A stretch of 18,897 nucleotides of DNA. Origin: JBBQIY01 sp964618405. Its GTDB lineage: Bacteria > Verrucomicrobiota > Kiritimatiellia > RFP12 > UBA3636. Location: the NCBI GenBank assembly GCA_964618405.1, contig CAZUAY010000038.1:1-18897 (forward strand). The letters are read 5' to 3'. Every line of letters begins with the position of its first letter. Positions within the stretch are counted from its first letter, which is position 1. Made by a program: the position numbers and the translations under genes. The notes below the pieces were generated by a model, which was not told the origin of the DNA, ran no database searches, and was given only the letters and a program-made list of their open reading frames with translations. Shown here piece after piece: positions 6,601 through 14,800 of the stretch.

Positions 6601-7843
6601 CGTCAGTATCCGGGTTCAGGGGATTGCTTCCCAGCGCGTTTTCATCGCCATCCGAGATGCCGTCGAAATCTGTGTCAGGATTACTGGGATCAGTATGATA
6701 AACGAGTACTTCCTCGGCAGAAGCCAGTCCGTCGTTGTCAGGATCCGGAACGGAGAGGTTAAGATCGCTGATGTCTGTCCAGTGGAGGGTGAATTGAGGC
6801 GTGTTGGTGACAAGTACACAGAGCGGTACTGAAAAGACATTCGTGCCGTTTCCGCTGTCATCAAGACCGTAGATGGTTCCACAGAGGTGATTCGTTTCGG
6901 AACAGCCGAACGCTTCGGTTGCGATCAGGGCGGTCTTGGCATTCTCTTGGTCTTGTACCCCGACAACGAAATCAGGGGCTTGGGATAAAGGGTTAGGGGC
7001 TAGGGAACTGAAATCATATCTGAAAATGAAGTCCCCACCCGGGAAGAGCTCGGCCTGGAAGGATGCGGGAGCGTTGGTCTCTCGCCCCAGCAGTACGTTT
7101 CGCCACGTGAATCGTATTGAACCGGAGTCGGTGACATCATGCCAGAACAAAGAATTCGTAATTCCTAATTCATCATTCGTAATTGAATTCCACCGCGCCT
7201 GCGGTGGAATTCCCAGCACGGTCTGGAGCGGAGCGAGGAAGATGCTGGAGGGGTGATTCCTATCCGGGAGCAGGGTGGCTCGGGAGGAACTTTTACGTCG
7301 CCCGAAAGCGAGCGTTCCGGAGGAGGATACGTAAACGGCGTCGTACGCATTCGTTCTTATCGGGAAGGGCGTGTCCAGCTCGACCCAGAAGCCGTTTTCG
7401 GCGGCACCGCGCAAACGCCACGGCTCATGGACGACGGCGTTCATCGGGGGTGAGAGATCAAGGGTCTCGTCAATGGATACACCGGAGAGCACCTTCCTGA
7501 GCGCAACATCCTCTTCTGAAAACGCAAGGTCGTCCACGATCTGCATCGATGCGTCTGAGGGAAGTTGACTGACGTTGATGAACGGAGACCTGAGAGGCGT
7601 GGATTCAGGCTTACTTCCGCCGATGACGATGCCGACGGCAGCGATAGCCAGTACCGTTATTTGAACCTGACGCGGCAGACCGTTGAAGCCGGCGGTCAGA
7701 CGCCTAAATGGCTCCGTTCCGAAGGCCTGTTTAATCAGGAACGCAAAGCAGACAAGAAAGAAACCTAAGGTGAGAAATATCCCTGTCATATTCGATGGGA
7801 GTCCAATATTCGCAAGAACAGTAAAATCGTGTATTCCGTTCAT
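3620..7843 (-). CDS. large membrane-anchored extracytoplasmic protein with TSP3-type repeats (1407 aa)
   Basis: Two N-terminal membrane segments are visible (about 20-37 and 60-76). The loop between them is positively charged (KQAFGTEPFRRL), so by the positive-inside rule the loop is cytoplasmic and the ~1330-residue remainder is extracytoplasmic. Residues ~165-290 (VYVSSSGTLAF, FLAPLQ, then a Phe/Arg-rich strand pattern) resemble a nidogen-like beta domain. Residues ~366-425 and ~458-472 carry thrombospondin type 3-like Ca-binding repeats (DPDNDG, DTDFDG, DTDDDG, DTDGDG). A CCPCPEH cluster at 775-781 could bind metal. A dockerin-like loop GDLNFDGEIDVED is at 861-873. The C-terminus (YDFNHEAG, LQ/MQIGYGNG) is a domain I do not recognise. 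Odd: a heptamer array and a 12-bp palindrome lie in frame in the coding sequence (residues ~211-231), and another heptamer array at ~279-290. The start is 3 nt after the upstream stop, with a weak GAG site. Confidence 0.85.
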   Translation of the reverse strand: MNGIHDFTVLANIGLPSNMTGIFLTLGFFLVCFAFLIKQAFGTEPFRRLTAGFNGLPRQVQITVLAIAAVGIVIGGSKPESTPLRSPFINVSQLPSDASMQIVDDLAFSEEDVALRKVLSGVSIDETLDLSPPMNAVVHEPWRLRGAAENGFWVELDTPFPIRTNAYDAVYVSSSGTLAFGRRKSSSRATLLPDRNHPSSIFLAPLQTVLGIPPQARWNSITNDELGITNSLFWHDVTDSGSIRFTWRNVLLGRETNAPASFQAELFPGGDFIFRYDFSSLAPNPLSQAPDFVVGVQDQENAKTALIATEAFGCSETNHLCGTIYGLDDSGNGTNVFSVPLCVLVTNTPQFTLHWTDISDLNLSVPDPDNDGLASAEEVLVYHTDPSNPDTDFDGISDGDENALGSNPLNPDTDDDGLPDGNDPNPFVWDDAESDPGNVGMSLADQLLNGLGLAVDTTLDTDGDGWPDWKEELAGTSPTHSGDSPWNEDNSTKIFDVTFSSGAALNTPVLVAVGDHRMIFATAPASRTVTLREGIAYPVTLFAAEDCTISLTATLGSSYAVFSNPHPVFGAVTHPGNRSASSGGGTLAGGRSVPSGVIALPALSIVPDPICFHSTADKPVQVYATPDLAGTWRWNSDGAIDGATQSNVTLDYYGNDTSLWIEFFTEGAASRRYFSCYVTRCSLIDEHPHWLEHPPSDPWDPWEPPDHYDDDDLFTGESGFNRPPQNTGYDSGTIIAVNNDDDDASETLDFNDSNMAVPDNDLVAYYPFGRFTGQCCPCPEHQIHYAETATLIFASPNLAIWEDAKKSAAFSGTVYAGQAIYVEGLSKSSSVGADNFIWQYEDDQTYTLTDIFTVLSQRIFGDLNFDGEIDVEDKALHTTLPPEFGWIMPANINTFRKVQLQTDVGLSGVFTLSLSGTDTFRVWQSANPGTNDVPLFVSGQTVTNGINGISWGTSSTADLYIQAVNGGSGILTYTFMGTGSADGIVSRASLKMTGVDVEFVSMHDTFNPANRIFNPTPKDDPPAIPTNKLYLVESPDMHCYQAGLKISCEPTTLINRIVAAVHYEGDKLDSTDTLFLPGGTTTLIFSDAKLGIEPTDYAVKVGLDLNKNNLLDVGEVISGFIVRNPTTGASIGTPIIRGSDLDKYNDAVFTLSVGSGNYPFNPVSHASALLRIFVDGNLNGLANEKKPADISTSTINAFGGYFSEWLTHNAGAPFNAAGVADITEYRWDGTNSLSILVAESPQIKEALTDYYNSVVLHLVTNVFENLPVGSVLVFPSSNEDYDVAHISLSPTWVLGCTVEFSDGSLQPAPINDLFSAIARARIIDHKVRYTVEKQHSVLWGDRLVVTGVQSWGEVEDLYDFNHEAGTLSQWGAVMQIGYGNGYHNAYRSGGKIYRTRIFFNKTYNGLP
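6975..7009. repeat. heptamer array inside the 1407-aa gene
   Basis: Five 7-nt units lie in register on the plus strand: GGGGCTT, GGGATAA, AGGGTTA, GGGGCTA, GGGAACT. On the coding strand this gives a short Ser/Pro/Leu/Ala stretch (SSLAPNPLSQAP). The 7-nt period does not match codon phase, which argues that the DNA repeat came first. Confidence 0.6.
7152..7190. repeat. heptamer array (GTAATTC type) inside the 1407-aa gene
   Basis: Between two GAATTC/AATTC ends lie four 7-nt units GTAATTC, CTAATTC, ATCATTC, GTAATTG. The 39-bp tract is a multiple of three and stays in frame, coding NSITNDELGITNS. It closely resembles cyanobacterial-type heptameric STRR sequences and directly abuts a perfect palindrome. 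Confidence 0.75.
7185..7212. repeat. perfect 12-bp inverted repeat, 4-nt loop, inside the 1407-aa gene
   Basis: GAATTCCACCGC (7185-7196) and GCGGTGGAATTC (7201-7212) are exact reverse complements separated by four bases. The palindrome shares its GAATTC end with the heptamer array at 7152-7190, so array plus hairpin form one 61-bp composite. It is read through in frame as part of IPPQARWNS. Confidence 0.85.
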
Positions 7844-7846
7844 AAC

Positions 7847-8470
7847 CTATCTCAACAGAAAAACAACAGGATCGGTGTTGAGCTTAATCGAAACATGGTC
7901 GTTATGCACATCGACGCCGCGTGCAGTTCTCTTAACCGTGTTCCACGTTTTAGAGAAAAGCCATTCGGGCGGAGAGCTGCCGTCCAGTCCTGCGAATGAT
8001 ATCGGCACCCCATCCGCGAAGGTATCCAGATGACACGGAAACCCATTTGAGTCAAGGTACACGATGAAACTGATTTCGCGACGTATGCCCGTGTTTCCGG
8101 GTGCGATAGCTGTAAAGCTGTTCGTGGGTTCATCGGAGACGACGAACCATGCGCCGCAGTCCCAGCCGAGCGTCAAGTCTGTTTCTTCATCGGTGAGTTG
8201 CTCGTCTGCATCAGCGTCATTGCCGAATGCAAGTTGTACATTGTTAGACGGCGTTGCGTCGAGCGAAAGAACGATTCCGAACGTACGTATATGCTCTGTC
8301 CAGACTGTTATGGCGACGTTTGTCGAAATCTCTGTATCGGTAAACGTTGCCGAAGGGAGTTCCGGAACGGATACTGGACGTGCGTGGATTGTGAGCGTTG
8401 CAAACAGGGCGATCCATAGGATTACCATTCGGCGTTCAGTTTTCCTGGGATCTTGCTTCATTGTCTGCAT
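7847..8470 (-). CDS. exported protein with GWDCGAWFV motif, unknown function (207 aa)
   Basis: The N-terminus is a signal peptide: a basic stretch (KQDPRKTERR), hydrophobic core VILWIALFATLTI, and a likely cut after IHA near residue 30. The mature part has an acidic, Ca-loop-like segment (NDADADEQLTDEETD) directly before GWDCGAWFVV, then a beta-rich region and a WNTVKRTARGVDV segment near the C-terminus. I recall similar GWDCG-WFV proteins beside large secreted proteins in Kiritimatiellota, but cannot verify this here. The start is uncertain: the ATG at 8470 has GGGA six nt upstream, while those at 8482 (211 aa) and 8461 lack a site. It is the first gene of the operon, 3 nt before the 1407-aa gene, behind a promoter candidate. 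Function is unknown; a partner of the large protein is plausible. Confidence 0.8.
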   Translation of the reverse strand: MQTMKQDPRKTERRMVILWIALFATLTIHARPVSVPELPSATFTDTEISTNVAITVWTEHIRTFGIVLSLDATPSNNVQLAFGNDADADEQLTDEETDLTLGWDCGAWFVVSDEPTNSFTAIAPGNTGIRREISFIVYLDSNGFPCHLDTFADGVPISFAGLDGSSPPEWLFSKTWNTVKRTARGVDVHNDHVSIKLNTDPVVFLLR

Positions 8471-8564
8471 AGCTTTTCCCATCGGGGAATATTGAGATGA
8501 CCGTCTATCTAAAGTTTTATCGGATGCTTCGCTACCGCATTTAACTTTCTATAAAACAGAATGA

Positions 8565-8593
8565 AGCCTAGCACAATGAAACGAGGTAGTCAA
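8565..8593 (-). promoter_or_regulatory. candidate promoter of the five-gene operon, with AT-rich upstream tract
   Basis: On the minus strand TTGACT (8588-8593, 5/6 to the -35) and TAGGCT (8565-8570) are spaced exactly 17 bp. TGC directly before the -10 makes it an extended -10 type. The 38 bp upstream (8594-8631) are almost pure A/T and could act as an UP element. The start point would lie near 8557, leaving a leader of about 85 nt before the ATG at 8470. The -10 box itself is weak. Confidence 0.5.
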
Positions 8594-8636
8594 TTTGTAT
8601 ATCTATAGAAAAATATAAAAATATAAACTTGGGTAC

Positions 8637-8671
8637 ACTCGTGACTCACAACTCGTAACTCACAACTCGCC
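8637..8671. repeat. heptamer array (ACTCACA/ACTCGTA type)
   Basis: Five 7-nt units lie in perfect register: ACTCGTG, ACTCACA, ACTCGTA, ACTCACA, ACTCGCC. They have the same unit type as 30-50. The array lies between the giant gene and the AT-rich tract of the operon promoter. Confidence 0.75.
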
Positions 8672-8687
8672 ACTTCCCCCTGTGGCT

Positions 8688-8702
8688 GGCCTCGATGAGG
8701 CC
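8688..8702. repeat. short dyad GGCCTC-gat-GAGGCC
   Basis: A perfect 6-bp inverted repeat with a 3-nt loop lies downstream of the giant gene. There is no T-run after it on the minus strand, so it is not a standard terminator on its own. It forms part of a row of three dyads ending at 8810. Confidence 0.5.
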
Positions 8703-8709
8703 GGAATCG

Positions 8710-8734
8710 TCCGCGATCACCGATCGCAGCTACA
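8710..8734. repeat. 25-bp REP-like repeat, copy 1
   Basis: This 25-mer differs from copy 2 (8786-8810) at one position. It contains the dyad GCGATC-acc-GATCGC. GTAGC-plus-dyad units of this kind are scattered in intergenic DNA of PVC-type genomes, as far as I recall. Confidence 0.65.
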
Positions 8735-8742
8735 GGGGTATT

Positions 8743-8778
8743 CGACAAAGCTCACGACAAAGCTAGCGACAAAGTTTG
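8743..8778. repeat. 12-bp tandem repeat, three units
   Basis: Three consecutive units read CGACAAAGCTCA, CGACAAAGCTAG, CGACAAAGTTTG. They lie between the two copies of the 25-bp repeat. Function is unknown. Confidence 0.75.
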
Positions 8779-8785
8779 GGGGACA

Positions 8786-8810
8786 TCCGCGATCACCGAT
8801 CGCGGCTACA
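8786..8810. repeat. 25-bp REP-like repeat, copy 2
   Basis: This copy matches copy 1 at 24 of 25 bases, in the same orientation and 76 bp away. Here the dyad is longer: CCGCGATC-acc-GATCGCGG (8787-8805), a perfect 8-bp stem. It lies 41 bp downstream of the giant gene stop, where it could act as a transcript-end or mRNA-stabilising hairpin. Confidence 0.65.
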
Positions 8811-8850
8811 AGTTAGCGACATGCGTAGGTTACCATTATTACTCGAATAA

Positions 8851-11800
8851 CTATTGTTGGATGACTTTAAGCTTGAAGAACTGGACTTCGTCCGTGAAGG
8901 GCAAGGTGACCGTGTTTTCGGTAGAGCCATCGTCATCCCGAGAGGACAGAATGTCTTCGTAGCCAGCATACGGACTCCACTCTTCGAGATCAGAACTGAC
9001 TAGGATGGTGTAGACTTGTCCCCAGTCGTTGTTCCACGTCAGCGTGATTCCATCGGGTCCAATCGAAATTTGAAGCGTTGTTGCTGCCAACCAATAGTAC
9101 AGTGTTCCATGGTTATCTCCCTTGGAGTATTCGGGAATTTCGCCATCAGGATCGATCAGAACCAGCACGCGGTAATGCCCTGAGACTGCCTGAGAAACAA
9201 GACCCTTGAAGTTGAACACCTTCATCTCACCCGGGATGAACCGGCCTAGGTCAAACGTGGCGGCCGGCATTTCACCTGGCTCAGCATTCGTTAGCGAATG
9301 GTTAATGTCGACGAGGTAGAGTTTAATTTTTCCGCTCGTAGAAGTTCCATCACCTCTGTTTTCAACTTTGACACTGACAGAGAAAACTTCGCCCGTCGTT
9401 GTTGGTTGAACCATGAACCAGATGCTTGCGTCCTCTGCAATGCCAAGGTCGGCTTTGACCGTTGAGGTCGGAGGTATTTCTGGATCTTCAGGATTCTCTG
9501 GGTCAACAGGAAGGGTTTCGTCATAGAACACCACCCCTGCGATGTCGCTGGCCGCTAGCGAAGCGAACCCATCAATGCGCGAACCGTCGGCATTGGAAGG
9601 CTTCGCAACAACCGAAGCTGTGTAGACGATGTCTGTACCCATATTGTGGATTGTCGTGTCGAAGACAGCAACGCCACCTGGAGCCAAGTCATCGAGAGTC
9701 ACAACGCTGCCATCAGCTGCCGTGAGGGTAACCGAGCGGAGCCAAGAGGACCCACTGTTGACAACCGTCTGGCGAACCAGGATATCTGTCGCAGATGCAA
9801 TCTTCAGCACATAGCCGTCGTGGGCATCGTTAGCAGTGGTCACGAGCCGAACCGAAGGATAGGTTGGGCAATCGAAGACGTTCATCGGGAAGTTGTGGAA
9901 CTCGAACCCGTTCGATGTCGTCACGGTGCCGCCAAAAATCCCAAGACCTTGCACAGAACCACCAGAGAAAGTGGCGTTTGCAACAGGTGCCAGCACCGAT
10001 CCTTCATGGTTAAATGCGCTAACAGTTATCGTTTCGGCATCAACATAATGGATCAGCACTTGATTCGACGTCATGCCTGCGGGAAGCTTGATCTGACCTC
10101 CAGAAATGTTGACGTCTACTCCTCGGATATTCATGATGACCGTACTCGTTGAGGGAACATCGATCGTTCGATCTATTGCTACGACGCCACTCCACTGTTC
10201 TGCAGTAATATCAAAGATGTTCAACTCTATGTCGTCTCCAACAAGGAAGAGACTGCCGTCGACGGAGTTTGTCTTTGCAACAACACCGCGCTCCTCCCAA
10301 ACACTCACTCGTGCTGAAACCTCAGTAACCTTCGCCAGCATCTCCTCGCGCGTCATTCCGGAATGATCTTCGGGAACGTTTCCGGTGGCATCAAGGGTTA
10401 CAGGAGTAACGTGACGCACAGCGTAGGGTTGGTAAACTCGGTCAAAGCCACTGTAGGCACCGCCGTACACGACGTTGCCGTTAACCCCCTGCGGGCCGAT
10501 ATATAAATCGCCACCCACGATCAGTGCGTCATCGTAAGTCCCCGCGACAGGCATGGGCGAACTTTGGCTCTCGACGTTGGTATGACCAACGCTGTAGCCA
10601 GCCGGAAGAGAGGCATCGCCCCATACGAGCAGGTTGCCTTCGGTATCGCCGCCACTAACGGTGAGGTCCCCAAAGAGCACCGCATTGAAAGACTTACCAA
10701 AGTCTAGCAAGTCGCAGATCGTCGGATCCGGCGTCGGCGTTTCGGGGGTCACCTCGACAACAGCATCGTCGCTAGCCGTAACCTCAGCTAATGCGACTAG
10801 CGCCACACCCTCAGAATCCGTCGGAGTGGCTACAACCGAGCCAATGTTGGTTACGCTCTCGGAGACAGCAGATGCCGTCGCATAAAGTGTTGCCGTCGCA
10901 TTCGGTGCCAGCGGTCCGGCAACAGTCCCAATGTAGAGGAGCTTATCGTCGGTAACGATCAAGTTCGAGAGGTAGGTCTCGCCGATGTTTTTGACGACGT
11001 AGGTATAGACCACGTCCGCGGTGCCGATAAAGCTGAGCACTTGCCCATCGAGGGCATTGCCTGCCGTCTTCACGATTTCAACGTCTGCGGTCAAGAGGAC
11101 GAAGCCTGCATCGCGAGTCGTATCTGCAACACCCGGTTGAAGCGCAAATTCGCTCGTGCGGCCTGTTGTGGAATCGAGATCGCTGTCAGCATCGTCGCCC
11201 CCCACATCCACAGCAGTCGGTCGGTAGCCAGACGGAGTCGAGAACCCGACTTGGTAACTGCCTTCTAGCAGGTCGACGAAAGCATATTTCCCATCTGCAT
11301 CTGTCGTCGTGGAAGCGATCGCAACGCCGTTCGTGTAGAGCACAACCGTCACGCCAGCTAAGCCGAGTTCATCCTCATCTTGTATGCCATTGCGGTTTTG
11401 ATCAACCCAGACGAAGTTACCAATCGAGGAATACGGAACCACTTCAACGCGAGCATCATCGGTTGCGGTAGCAACCTCAAGACCTTCCAACGCCGTACCG
11501 GCCTCATCGCTTGGCGTCGCGGTAACCGTGACCACGTTGATAACGCTGGCGGAAACTGCCGGAGCCGTCTTCGTCAATGTTTCCGTTGCGCCTGCGGCGA
11601 GCGTACCAACAATGGGTCCAATTTCACCAAGCTTGTCGTCGAAAATGCTGAAGTTCGACAGCGACGTTTCGCCCGTGTTCTCCACCACGTAGGTGTAGAT
11701 GACGTCGGCAGAACCATTGATCTTCAGGGTCGTGCCATCGGCAGCCTCTCCGGCCGTTTTCACGACTTTAACGCTTGCGGTCGGGCGGTAGAATCCAGCA

Positions 11801-14800
11801 TCGCGCGTAGTGTCGTTGGCGCCCGCTCCTAGATGGAAGCTCGCTGTGAGGCCTGTCGCATCAATATCGCTGTCAGTCGTGTCAGATCCCACATCGCGCG
11901 GTGCAGCCCAGTAGGTCGAGGATGGCGTGAACTTCAGAGAGTAGTCGTCTTCGAAGAGATTTTCGAAGCTGTATTCGCCATTTGCATCTGTCGTTGTAGA
12001 GGCGAATTCAACGCCGCTCTTGTAAAGCGTAACGGCGAACCCAGCGAGCCCTGCCTCGCCAGCATCCTGGATACCGTTCTTATTCACATCGTCCCAAACA
12101 AAGTTGCCGATAGAGGAATAAGGAATGACAACAACCGAGGCGTTGTCCGTATCCGTAACGGGTGTAAAGCCATCGAGCACCACGCCATTGGAATCGGAAG
12201 GCGTTCCAGTGACCGTACCGATGTTGACGACATCAGCCGAAACGGCACTGGCCGTTTTGGTCAGCGTAGCCGTCTCTCCTGGCGCGAGTGGGCCTGCAAT
12301 CGTTCCTACTTCATCAAGCTTGTCATCCGTCACCGCAAGGTTCACGAGATACGTGTTCCCGGTGTTTTTGACCGCATACGTGTAAACCACATCGTTCGTG
12401 CCCTGGAAGCTCAGCACCGTGCCATCCGGTGCCGTTCCGGCGGTCTTCACGATCTCGACAGAGGTATTCAGCCGAGTGAAGCCCGCATCGCGCGTCACGT
12501 CGTTGATCCCCGTACTCAGAGCAAACACATCCGTGCGACCCGTATTCGGATCGATATCGCTGTCGGTGGCGTCGCTACCGACATTGGCCGTGGTGATAGC
12601 ATAGCCGTATGGCGTGGTAAAGCCAACCGAGTAGGAACCTTCCAACAGATTCTGGAAGAGATAATTGCCGTTCACGTCTGTGGTCGTGGTTGCCACAACC
12701 GTTCCATTGGTATTGAAAAGCTGGACGATCACACCGGCCAGGCCAGTTTCGCCAACATTCTGGATACCATCTGCATTGGCATCGATCCAAACCTTGTCAC
12801 CGATGGAAGAATACGGAATCACTTTGACACTGGCGTCGTCCGTATCGGTAACATCTTCAAGTCCGTCCAAATCATCCCCGTTCACGTCTGTCGGATTTGC
12901 GGTAACAATGGCCACGTTCACAACATCGGTTGCAATGCCGTTAGCGGTTTTCGTCAACGTCGCCTTGGCATCTGGGGCGAGGGGTCCTGCGATCGTTCCG
13001 ATAGGACCAAGCTTGTCGTCCGTGACGACAACGTTGGAGAGGTAGGTCTCACCCGTGTTTTTGACAACATAAGTGTAGATCACATCCGCTGAGCCGTAAA
13101 CCGTCAGCGTCTCGCCGTCAGCCGCCGCGCCTGCCGTTTTGATGATTTCAACGCTCGCCGCAGGGCGAACAAATCCGGCGTCACGTGTACGGTCAATAAC
13201 GCCTGCACCGAGATTGAAGCTGGCAATGACCCCATTGGCGTCGATATCGCTATCCGCTGCAGTATCGTTGCCCGCATTGGCCGTTGTGGCGAGGTAGGAC
13301 GACGGAGGCGTGAACGTGAGTGAATAGCTGCCTGCCAACCGATTGTTGAAACCATAGCCTCCGTTGGCATCTGTGGTTGTCGTAGCAATCGGAGCACCGT
13401 CCTTGGAAAGCGTGACGGTGAACCCAGCGAGACCGGGCTCGCCAGCGTCCTGTACACCGTTCTTATTCAGATCGTTCCAGACGAAATCGCCGATGAAGGA
13501 ATACGGGACGATGATAACAGACGCCGCATCGGTGTCTGTCACATCAACGAATCCAACCAGAACCGTTCCATCGGAATCTGAAGGTGTCGCGGTAACCGTC
13601 ACGAGGTTTACAACGCCTGCCGAAACAGCGGTAGCCGTTTTGGTTAGCGTAACCGAGGCGCCAGGAGCGAGCGGATCAACAAGTGGCCCGACTTCACCAA
13701 GTTTGTCATCCGTTACGATGAAATCTGTCAAATAGGTCGACCCTGTATTCTTGACAACGTAAGTGTAAACGACATCGTTCGTGCCTTGGAATGTCAGTGC
13801 CGTGCCATCTGCTGCATCACCGGCCGTCTTCATGACCTGAACAGAGGCTGCGAGTCGAGTGTACCCTGCATCAACATCGGTTCGATTCGCGCCGCCCACA
13901 AGTGGGAATGCACTCGTACGTCCCGTGTCCGTCGCGATGTCGCTGTTCAGAGCCGTATCGCCGACATTGGCAGTCGTGATGGCATAGCCATAAGGCGTCG
14001 TGAATCCGACAGAGTAACTTCCCTCAAGGAGGTTTTCGAAGCGGTAGCTACCGGCAGTGCCTGTCGTAGTTGTGGCAACTTGCGTGCCGTCTTTGTAGAG
14101 AATAACGCTAGCATTGGGAAGACCTGGTTCGTCATTATCCTGAATACCGTTGCTGTTGAGATCAACCCAAGCGAAATCGCCAATTGAAGAATAGGGGATT
14201 ACTTCGACGCGAGCATCATCAGTGCTCGCAACATCCGCAAGACCGTCCAGATCCGCACCGTTCTCGTCAGTTGGGTTCGCTGTGACCGTGACCACGTTGA
14301 CGACATTGGTAGTAATCGCTAGTGCTGTCTTCGTCAGTGTTTCCGTTGCGCCCGGCGCCAGTGTTCCAACAATCGGCCCGATTGTGCCGAGCTTGTCGTC
14401 GATGACGCTGAAGCCTGAGAGATGGGTTTCTCCCGTGTTCTCCACAACGTAGGTGTAAGTGACATCGGCTGAGCCGTTGATCGTCAAGGTCGCACCATCT
14501 GCGGCGGCTCCGGCTGTCTTGACAACTTTAACACGGGCCGCTGGTCGGTAGAATCCAGCATCGCGCGTGGCATCGTTGACACCCGCTCCCAGGTGGAAGT
14601 TTGCGATGACGCCATTCGCATCGATATCGCTATCGGTAGCGTCTGATCCCACATCGCGCGGTGCCGCCCAATAGGTCGAGGACGGTGTGAACTTCAGAGA
14701 GTAATCTCCTTCGAGGAGGTTCCCGAAGCTGTATCCACCATTCGCATCTGTTGTGGTGGTGGCGAATTCAGCACCGCTCTTGTAAAGCGTAACGGCGAAC

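Noticed and set aside
8824..8850. Intrinsic terminator for the giant gene
   Set aside because: Only a weak 5-bp A/T dyad (TTATT/AATAA) follows the stop, with no T-run. The stronger dyads further on also lack a T-run.
11833..13092. 419-aa open frame on the plus strand
   Set aside because: It runs antisense through the tandem SdrD_B/DUF11 units. The long frame arises from the repeated codon pattern, and its protein has no domain or plausible start.
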